Assembly (NCBI RefSeq): GCF_017565425.1
Contig: NZ_JAGEMK010000001.1
Location: 434,001 to 498,000 of the forward strand
Length of the DNA stretch: 64,000 nucleotides
From: Actinotalea soli
GTDB lineage: Bacteria > Actinomycetota > Actinomycetes > Actinomycetales > Cellulomonadaceae
Direction: 5' to 3'
Each line of letters opens with the position of its first letter. Position 1 is the first letter of the stretch. The notes beneath the pieces were generated by a model that saw nothing but the letters and a program-made list of their open reading frames with translations, was not told the DNA's origin and made no database searches. This document shows positions 58,119 through 64,000 of this stretch, piece by piece. The position numbers and the translations under genes are program-made.

Positions 58119-60812
58119 ATGAGCGAGCACCCGACGCAGGCCGAGAGCACCACGACGACACCCGACGACGCGCGCCGGCACCTCGTGGTCGTCGGGGGCG
58201 GGATGGTCGCCCAGCGACTCGTCGAGGCCCTCCGGGACCGGGACGGTGCCGGGACCTGGCGGATCAGCGTCTTCGCGGAGGAGCCGCGGCCGCCCTACGA
58301 CCGGGTCGCCCTGACCTCGTACTTCTCCGGGCGCGACGCCGAGGACCTCGCCCTCGGCGACCCCGCGCTGTGGGAGGACCCCCTGGTGACCCTCCACCGT
58401 GGGGTCGCCGTGACGGGCCTGGACCGCGAGGCCCGCACCGTCACCACGTCCACCGGACGGGCCGGCGCCGACCGGACGATCCCCTACGACGAGCTGGTGC
58501 TGGCCACCGGCTCGGGTGCCTTCGTCCCGCCGATCCCGGGCACCGACCTGCCGGGGGTCTTCGTGTACCGGACCGTCGACGACGTCGCGGCCCTGCGCGG
58601 ATGGGTCGAGGAGCAGGGACGACGCTGGAACCGACCGGTGCGCGGCGCGGTGATCGGCGGTGGCCTGCTCGGCCTCGAGGCTGCTGGGGCCATGCAGGCC
58701 CTCGGCGCGCAGTCGACGGTCGTGCAGTTCGGCACCCACCTCATGTCCGCGCAGGTCGACCTCGGTGGTGGGGAGGCGCTGCGGCGCCTGATCAACCAGC
58801 TGGGGGTCGCCGTCCGCGTCAGCACCGCCACCACGCGCCTGCGCCCCAACCGGCGCGGCACGGTCGGTGGCCTGGAGTTCGCCGACGGCGGGCGGCTGGA
58901 CGTGGACGTCGTCGTCGTCGCCACGGGCATCACCCCTCGCGACGAGCTCGCCCGCACGAGCGGCCTCGCCGTCGGCGCCCGGGGAGGCGTGGTGGTCGAC
59001 GAGTCCTGCCGCACCGCGGACCCTCACGTGTGGGCCGTCGGGGAGGTCGCATGCATCGGCGGGTCCTGCATCGGCCTGGTCGCCCCCGGCTACGCGATGG
59101 CCGAGGTGGTCGCCGACCGGCTGCTCGGTGGTCAGGCGGTCTTCCCCGGGGCGGACACCGCGACCAAGCTCAAGCTCGCCGGGGTCGACGTCGCCAGCTT
59201 CGGTGACGCCTTCGCCCAGACCCCCGGTGCCCTCGAGCTCGTGCACTCCGACCCTGTCGCCGGGGTCTACACCAAGCTCGTCCTGTCCGACGACGCGCGC
59301 ACCCTGCTCGGCGGGGTGCTGGTCGGGGACGCCTCCGCCTACGCCACCCTGCGCCCCATGCTCGGCCGGGAGCTGAGCGGGGACCCGTCGGCCTACCTGC
59401 TCCCCGAAGGGGTCTCGGGCCTCAGCCGGGGGGACGGCGACCTGCCCGACGACGCGACGGTCTGCTCGTGCAACAACGTCAGCGCCGGGACGGTCCGGGG
59501 CGCCGTCACCGAGCACGGCTGCACCGACGTCGCCTCGGCCAAGGTGTGCACGCGCGCCGGGACGAGCTGCGGCTCCTGCCTGCCGCTGGTCAAGAAGCTC
59601 GTCGGGGCCGAGCTCGCCAAGGCCGGGCTCGACGTCAGCACGGCCCTGTGCGAGCACTTCGCGCTGTCCCGCCGCCAGCTCTTCGACGCGGTGCGCATCA
59701 CAGGTCTCCGGACGTTCAGCGACGTCCTGGGACGGCACGGTCACGATCAGGCCCCCGTGGGCTCCCGCGGCTGCGACATCTGCAAGCCGGTGGTCGCCTC
59801 GATCCTGTCCTCTCTGGACGACGGGCACGTCCTGGACGGGGAGCGCGCGACCCTCCAGGACACCAACGACCACGTCATGGCCAACCTGCAGAAGGACGGC
59901 ACGTACTCGGTGGTCCCCCGGATGCCGGGCGGGGAGGTGACGCCCGAGGGCCTCATCGCCGTGGGTCAGGTGGCCAAGGACTTCGACCTCTACACGAAGA
60001 TCACCGGAGGGCAGCGGGTCGACATGTTCGGGGCCCGCCTCGAACAGCTGCCCCTCATCTGGCGTCGGCTGGTGGACGCGGGCTTCGAGTCCGGACATGC
60101 CTACGGGAAGTCCTTGCGCACGGTGAAGTCCTGCGTGGGCTCGACCTGGTGCCGGTTCGGCGTCCAGGACTCCACGAGCCTCGCGGTCGCCCTCGAGCTG
60201 CGGTACCGCGGGCTGCGAGCCCCGCACAAGTTCAAGCTCGGCGTCTCGGGCTGCGCCCGCGAGTGCGCCGAGGCCCGCGCCAAGGACGTCGGGATCATCG
60301 CGACGGACCAGGGCTGGAACGTCTACGTGGGGGGGAACGGGGGCTTCACGCCGCGGCACGCCCAGCTGCTCGCCGAGGACCTCGACACCGAGACCCTGGT
60401 GCGGACCGTCGACCGGTTCCTCATGTACTACATCCGCACCGGCGACCGCCTGCAGCGGACGGCGCCGTGGATCGAGGAGGTCGAGGGCGGCCTCGGGGGC
60501 GTCCGCGAGGTGATCATGGAGGACAGCCTGGGCATCGCGGCTGAGCTCGACGCGGCCATGGCTGCCCACGTCGACCGGTACGAGGACGAGTGGCGGGCCA
60601 CCCTGGACGACCCGGAGAAGCTCCAGCGGTTCGCCTCCTTCGTCAACGCCCCCACCGAGCCCGACCCGTCCCTGGCCTACGTCACCGAGCGCGGTCAGCG
60701 ACGGCCGGCGACCGCCGAGGAGCGCGCCGCGGGGCTGGCCGTCGCGTCGAGCCCGACCCCCGCCGACGAACCCATGCTGGTCGCAGGGCCGACCCTGGAG
60801 GTGCGCGCATGA
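58119..60812 (+). CDS. nirB: Assimilatory nitrite reductase [NAD(P)H], large subunit
   Basis: The product is 897 aa and reduces nitrite to ammonium with six electrons from NAD(P)H. The N-terminal FAD/NAD domains (about 20-310) have VVGGGMVAQRLVEAL and the NAD loop VIGGGLLGLEAAGAM. A BFD-like [2Fe-2S] domain has Cys449, Cys451, Cys484 and Cys487. The C-terminal sulfite/nitrite reductase part binds [4Fe-4S] and sirohaem through Cys672, Cys678, Cys712 and Cys716 (SCVGSTWCRFG, SGCARECAEA). ATG 58119 is preceded by a purine-rich GGGGGGA. It overlaps nirD by 4 bp. Confidence 0.95.
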   Translation: MSEHPTQAESTTTTPDDARRHLVVVGGGMVAQRLVEALRDRDGAGTWRISVFAEEPRPPYDRVALTSYFSGRDAEDLALGDPALWEDPLVTLHRGVAVTGLDREARTVTTSTGRAGADRTIPYDELVLATGSGAFVPPIPGTDLPGVFVYRTVDDVAALRGWVEEQGRRWNRPVRGAVIGGGLLGLEAAGAMQALGAQSTVVQFGTHLMSAQVDLGGGEALRRLINQLGVAVRVSTATTRLRPNRRGTVGGLEFADGGRLDVDVVVVATGITPRDELARTSGLAVGARGGVVVDESCRTADPHVWAVGEVACIGGSCIGLVAPGYAMAEVVADRLLGGQAVFPGADTATKLKLAGVDVASFGDAFAQTPGALELVHSDPVAGVYTKLVLSDDARTLLGGVLVGDASAYATLRPMLGRELSGDPSAYLLPEGVSGLSRGDGDLPDDATVCSCNNVSAGTVRGAVTEHGCTDVASAKVCTRAGTSCGSCLPLVKKLVGAELAKAGLDVSTALCEHFALSRRQLFDAVRITGLRTFSDVLGRHGHDQAPVGSRGCDICKPVVASILSSLDDGHVLDGERATLQDTNDHVMANLQKDGTYSVVPRMPGGEVTPEGLIAVGQVAKDFDLYTKITGGQRVDMFGARLEQLPLIWRRLVDAGFESGHAYGKSLRTVKSCVGSTWCRFGVQDSTSLAVALELRYRGLRAPHKFKLGVSGCARECAEARAKDVGIIATDQGWNVYVGGNGGFTPRHAQLLAEDLDTETLVRTVDRFLMYYIRTGDRLQRTAPWIEEVEGGLGGVREVIMEDSLGIAAELDAAMAAHVDRYEDEWRATLDDPEKLQRFASFVNAPTEPDPSLAYVTERGQRRPATAEERAAGLAVASSPTPADEPMLVAGPTLEVRA

Positions 60813-61207
60813 GCATCGAGGCCGACCCCGTCACGGCGCAGGACGCCTCAGGACCCGTGAGCCCGTGGATCGCTGTCTGCCAGCTGCAGGACCTCGTGCC
60901 CGAGCGTGGCGCGGCTGCTCTGGTCCGGGGTGAGCAGGTCGCCCTGTTCCGTCTGGTCGACGACACCGTCCGAGCGGTCCAGCACCAGGACCCCTTCACC
61001 GGGGCGCACGTCCTGGCCCGCGGCATCGTCGGTACCCGCGGCACCACTCCCACGGTCGCCTCACCCCTGCACAAGCAGGTCTTCGACCTCAGGACCGGCG
61101 GGTGCCTGGACCCCGCGGACGGGCCCACCCTGCGCACCTGGGACGTCCGGGTCGAGGAGGGCGTCGTCCTCGTCTCGGCCGCCCCCGAGTCCGGGGGGCC
61201 GTCATGA
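60809..61207 (+). CDS. nirD: Nitrite reductase small subunit
   Basis: The product is 132 aa with a Rieske-like fold but, as usual for NirD, no Cys/His cluster ligands: VRAVQHQDPFTGAHVLARG, then SPLHKQVFDLRTGGCLDPAD. It associates with NirB. ATG 60809 overlaps the nirB stop by 4 bp, and its stop overlaps the cysG start by 4 bp. Confidence 0.92.
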   Translation: MSIEADPVTAQDASGPVSPWIAVCQLQDLVPERGAAALVRGEQVALFRLVDDTVRAVQHQDPFTGAHVLARGIVGTRGTTPTVASPLHKQVFDLRTGGCLDPADGPTLRTWDVRVEEGVVLVSAAPESGGPS

Positions 61208-62433
61208 CCGCCCTGATCGGCCTGGACCTCACCGACCGGCAGGTGCTGGTCGTCGGTGGCGGACCGGTCTCCGCCCGGCGGGCGACAGCGCTCCTCGCCG
61301 AGGGGGCGCGCATCCGCCTCGTGGCGCCCTGCCTGTGCGAGGACCTCGCCGCCCTCGCCGATCTCGGGGCCGTGGACTGGCGGGCCCGCGACGTGACGGC
61401 CGCCGACCTGGCCGACGTCTGGCTCGTGCACACCGCCACCGGGGACCGAGCGGTCGACGCGGCCGTCGCGCGCTGGGCCGAGGAGCGGCGCGTCTGGTGC
61501 GTGGTGGCCTCCGAGGCCACCGCGGGTACCGCTCGCACCCCTGCCACCGCACGGGAGGGCGACCTCGTGATCGGCGTCGTCTCCGAGGGCCTCCCCGACC
61601 CGGCCCGGGTGGCTGCGGTGCGGGACTCGGTGGCCGAGCACCTGCGCGACGGGGCAGACCTGCGTCGGCGACGGCGCGTGCCCGGCGCCCCCGGGCACGT
61701 GGTCCTCGTGGGTGGCGGCCCGGGTGCGGTCGACCTGCTGACCCTGCGGGCCCGACGCGCCCTGGCGGAGGCCGACGTCGTGGTCACCGACCGCCTGGGG
61801 CCGCGCTCGGTGCTCGAGCACCTGCCCTCGGCCGTCGAGGTGATCGACGTCGGCAAGACCCCCGGCCACCACCCCGTGCCCCAGCACGAGATCAACCGGA
61901 TCCTCGTCGAGCAGGCCCAGCGCGGGCGCTCGGTCGTGCGGCTCAAGGGCGGAGACCCGTTCGTCTACGGACGGGGCGGGGAGGAGGTCCTCGCGTGCCG
62001 CGAGGCCGGGGTGCCGGTCGAGGTTGTCCCGGGCATCAGCAGCGCCCTCGCCGTGCCGGCGGCTGCCGGGATCCCTCTGACCCACCGCGGGACCGTCGCC
62101 GCCGTGCACGTGGTCAACGGTCACGACGGGCTCGACGAGTCCGCGCGCGTCGCCATGCGGGAACGCTCCGCCACCGTCGTCGTCCTCATGGGTGTCTCGG
62201 CCCTGGGGACGATGGCGGCCGAGGCCCTCGAGCACGGCACCGACCCGCAGACCCCGGTGGCCATCGTCGAACGGGGCACCACCCCCTCGCAGCGCGTGAC
62301 CCGCGGCCCGCTGCAGGAGATCGCCGAGCTGGCACGGGAGGCCGGGGTGCGGGCGCCGGCGATCGTCGTGGTCGGAGACGTCGCCGCGCCGGGGCTGCTC
62401 GATCCGCCGCCAGCGGCCATGCTGGTCTCGTGA
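61204..62433 (+). CDS. cysG: Fused precorrin-2 dehydrogenase / uroporphyrinogen-III methyltransferase
   Basis: The product is 409 aa. The N-terminal SirC-like NAD domain (about 1-155) starts LDLTDRQVLVVGGGPVSARR. The C-terminal SUMT domain (about 160-400) has VVLVGGGPGAVDLLTLRARR, DVVVTDRLG, KGGDPFVYGRGGEE and VVPGISSALAVPAAAGIPLT. It methylates uroporphyrinogen III to precorrin-2 and oxidises it to sirohydrochlorin; SirB then adds iron. The central dimerisation part of the dehydrogenase looks shortened against E. coli CysG (457 aa). It overlaps both neighbours by 4 bp. Confidence 0.92.
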   Translation: MTALIGLDLTDRQVLVVGGGPVSARRATALLAEGARIRLVAPCLCEDLAALADLGAVDWRARDVTAADLADVWLVHTATGDRAVDAAVARWAEERRVWCVVASEATAGTARTPATAREGDLVIGVVSEGLPDPARVAAVRDSVAEHLRDGADLRRRRRVPGAPGHVVLVGGGPGAVDLLTLRARRALAEADVVVTDRLGPRSVLEHLPSAVEVIDVGKTPGHHPVPQHEINRILVEQAQRGRSVVRLKGGDPFVYGRGGEEVLACREAGVPVEVVPGISSALAVPAAAGIPLTHRGTVAAVHVVNGHDGLDESARVAMRERSATVVVLMGVSALGTMAAEALEHGTDPQTPVAIVERGTTPSQRVTRGPLQEIAELAREAGVRAPAIVVVGDVAAPGLLDPPPAAMLVS

Positions 62434-63569
62434 CGGAGCAGCTCGCGCAGACGATGGCCGGCTGTGTCGTGCTCGTGACCGCCGAGAGGCGGTCCGGCGA
62501 GCTCGGCGCCGCCCTCGAGCGTCGGGGCGCCGTCATCCGGCACGCTCCCTCGTTGAGCATGGTCCCCCACCAGGACGACGCGGAGCTGGTCCGCGGGACC
62601 CGCGATCTCCTGACCACCCCGCCCGACGTCGTCGTGGTCACCACCGGGATCGGTTTCCGTGGGTGGATCGAGGCCGCCGATGCCGCCGGGGTCGCGGACG
62701 ACCTCGTCGCGGTGCTGGGGGGAGCCCGGATCGTGGCGCGTGGGCCCAAGGCCCGCGGAGCGATCCAGGCCGCCGGTCTCCAGGCCGACTGGGTCGCCGA
62801 GTCCGAGACCTCGGCCGAGATCGTCGAGGCGCTCCTGGACGACGGCGTGGACGGCCTCCGGATCGCGGTGCAGCACCACGGCGCCGGCTCGACCGACCTC
62901 GACGAGGCCTTCAGCGCCGCGGGGGCCGACGTCGTGAGCCTGGTCGTCTACCGGTGGGGCCCGCCGCGCGACCCCGAGGCCGTCGCGGCCTCCACGCGGG
63001 CCACGGCCGCCGGTGAGGTGGACGCCGTCGTCTTCACCTCGGCGCCCGGGGCCGCGGCCTGGCTCGACTCCGCACGCGAGACCGGCGTGCTGCCCGAGCT
63101 CGTCGAACGGTTCCGCACGGGTTGCGCGGTCGCCGCCGCCGTCGGGCCCGTGACCGCGCAACCCTTGCGCGACGTCGGGATCGAGCCGATCGTGCCCGAC
63201 CGCGGGCGCCTCGGATCCCTCGTGCGGACCCTCGTCGGGCACTTCGGCGGGACCCGGACCGTGGAGACGGTCGCGGGCTCCCTGGTCGTCCGCCGTGGCC
63301 ACGCGGTCCTGGGCGGCCGCGTGCTGCCGCTCTCGCCCTCGGGGCTCGAGGTGCTGCGCCTCCTCGCCGACCATCCCCGCGAGGTGCTGACCCGCGCCCG
63401 GGTCCTCGAGGCCCTCCCCGGCGAGTCGCGTGACCCGCACGCCGCCGAGGTCGCGGTCGCCCGACTCCGCGAGGCCGCAGGGCGCGGCCTCGTCCGCACC
63501 GTGGTCAAGCGCGGCTACCGCCTCGACCTCGCCGAACCCACCCCCACGCAGGAGAGCACCCATGCCTGA
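62430..63569 (+). CDS. nnaR: HemD-like domain fused to a winged-helix DNA-binding domain (NnaR-like)
   Basis: The product is 379 aa. The N-terminal part (about 8-265) is a uroporphyrinogen-III synthase fold: VVVVTTGIGFRGWIEAADAA, VVSLVVYRWGPPRDPEAV, VFTSAPGAAAWL and VAAAVGPVTAQPL. The C-terminal part (about 285-370) is an OmpR/PhoB-type winged helix: LPLSPSGLEVLRLLADHPRE, VLTRARVLEALPG, VAVARLREAAG and VVKRGYRLDL. The same fusion is the nitrate/nitrite co-regulator NnaR in Streptomyces and Mycobacterium. It could also still make uroporphyrinogen III for sirohaem. GTG 62430 overlaps cysG by 4 bp. Confidence 0.87.
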   Translation: MTEQLAQTMAGCVVLVTAERRSGELGAALERRGAVIRHAPSLSMVPHQDDAELVRGTRDLLTTPPDVVVVTTGIGFRGWIEAADAAGVADDLVAVLGGARIVARGPKARGAIQAAGLQADWVAESETSAEIVEALLDDGVDGLRIAVQHHGAGSTDLDEAFSAAGADVVSLVVYRWGPPRDPEAVAASTRATAAGEVDAVVFTSAPGAAAWLDSARETGVLPELVERFRTGCAVAAAVGPVTAQPLRDVGIEPIVPDRGRLGSLVRTLVGHFGGTRTVETVAGSLVVRRGHAVLGGRVLPLSPSGLEVLRLLADHPREVLTRARVLEALPGESRDPHAAEVAVARLREAAGRGLVRTVVKRGYRLDLAEPTPTQESTHA

Positions 63570-64000
63570 CCCGGTCCTCGTCGGCTGCTCGCACGGCACG
63601 GACGACCCGGACGGGCGGCTCGCGGTCGCCTCGATCCTGACCGAGGTCCGACGACGCCGCCCCGACCTGGACGTGCGCGAGGCGTTCGTCGACGTGCAGC
63701 GGCCCGAGGTCGCCGACGTCGTCGCCGACGCGATCACCGAGACCAGCAGGGCTGGTGCGCCCGGGACCGCCGTGGTCGTCCCCCTGCTGCTCTCTGCCGG
63801 GTTCCACGTGCACGTCGACATCGCCGCGGCGGTCGCCGGGCGCACCGCCACCGCCTCCGGGGCCCTCGGGCCAGACCCCCGACTGGTCGAGGTGCTGGTA
63901 GACCGCCTGCGCGAGGTCGGGGCGACCCGAGGGGACGCCGTCGTGCTCGCTGCGGCCGGCTCGAGCGACGGGCGTGCCTCGCTCGCCGTCGAGGACGTGG
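63562..64000 (+). CDS. sirB: Sirohydrochlorin ferrochelatase (SirB/CbiX type), cut by window edge
   Basis: The first 146 codons are visible and the gene runs off the right edge. The CbiX-like half has the metal-site His in VLVGCSHGTDDPDGRLAV and in LLLSAGFHVHVDIAAAV. It should insert Fe2+ into sirohydrochlorin to give sirohaem for NirB. ATG 63562 has GGAG upstream and overlaps the nnaR stop by 8 bp. Confidence 0.88.
   Translation, partial: MPDPVLVGCSHGTDDPDGRLAVASILTEVRRRRPDLDVREAFVDVQRPEVADVVADAITETSRAGAPGTAVVVPLLLSAGFHVHVDIAAAVAGRTATASGALGPDPRLVEVLVDRLREVGATRGDAVVLAAAGSSDGRASLAVEDV

Noticed and set aside
57873-60569. 898-codon open frame on the minus strand opposite nirB
   Set aside because: It is a shadow of nirB caused by high GC content: no family motif, Arg/Gly/Asp-rich composition, and nirB's motifs fix the real frame.
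1-64000. CRISPR arrays, IS elements, prophage or transfer genes, tRNA and rRNA genes, defence systems
   Set aside because: I looked for repeat-spacer arrays, transposases, integrases, terminal inverted repeats, tRNA cloverleafs and defence-type domains on both strands and saw none; base composition is even throughout.

Overview
The window is 64 kb of very GC-rich chromosomal DNA, tightly packed with genes on both strands. It looks like core genome of an actinobacterium. The order Micrococcales is most likely, near Cellulomonas, Sanguibacter or Oerskovia. The evidence is an actinobacterial bc1-aa3 respiratory block (ctaE-qcrCAB and ctaC-ctaD-ctaF), many GTG and TTG starts, ATGA/GTGA stop-start overlaps, and actinobacteria-restricted families (DUF4192, DUF3043, DUF4191, Rv2175c). 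The block idsA / Rv2175c / PASTA kinase / class II DAHP synthase has the same gene content as M. tuberculosis Rv2173-Rv2178c. I see no IS element, prophage, integrase, CRISPR array, tRNA or rRNA.

Layout. 1-6 kb: DUF4192 protein (cut by the window edge), lipoprotein, isoprenyl diphosphate synthase, Rv2175c-like regulator, LysM lytic transglycosylase and PASTA Ser/Thr kinase. 6-15.5 kb: DAHP synthase coupled to a PPi-type phosphofructokinase, acyltransferase, glucokinase, acyl-CoA ligase, and a DEDDh/GIY-YIG nuclease facing a small Cys-rich protein across a large inverted repeat. 15.5-25.7 kb: trpD with a receiver protein, the bc1-aa3 genes and sodA. 25.9-33.5 kb: a cysteine-desulfurase-like protein coupled to TusA, an A-type Fe-S carrier, glycerate kinase, nadA, a DJ-1 protein, a thioesterase, an M20 peptidase and a DUF3043 protein. 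33.6-41 kb: aldo/keto reductase, a MocR/YczE divergent pair, pyrD, a membrane-protein pair and pepA. 41-53.5 kb: lpdA-sucB, an epimerase-like SDR, a kinase-like membrane protein, a Gfo/Idh oxidoreductase, a MarR/MMPL divergent pair, and lipB-lipA-DUF4191. 53.5-64 kb: an RDD protein, glnA, a DUF1801 protein, narK and nirB-nirD-cysG-hemD/nnaR-sirB (cut by the window edge).

How the genes work together. lipB and lipA supply the lipoyl cofactor used by SucB and recycled by LpdA. The last 10 kb is a nitrogen-assimilation block: NarK imports nitrate or nitrite, NirBD reduces nitrite to ammonium, CysG and SirB make the siroheme NirB needs, and GlnA fixes the ammonium. The glnA, narK and nirB promoters share one geometry: two GAAAC boxes 17-18 bp apart, then 10 bp, then a TAnCGT -10 element. 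The glnA copy fits the known GlnR consensus closely. The HemD-type protein with a winged helix in the nir operon resembles the co-regulator NnaR.

Many starts lie 6-7 bp after a TAnnnT element, so leaderless transcripts appear common. I used this to choose several start codons. All calls come from reading the sequence and translations; no database search was run.
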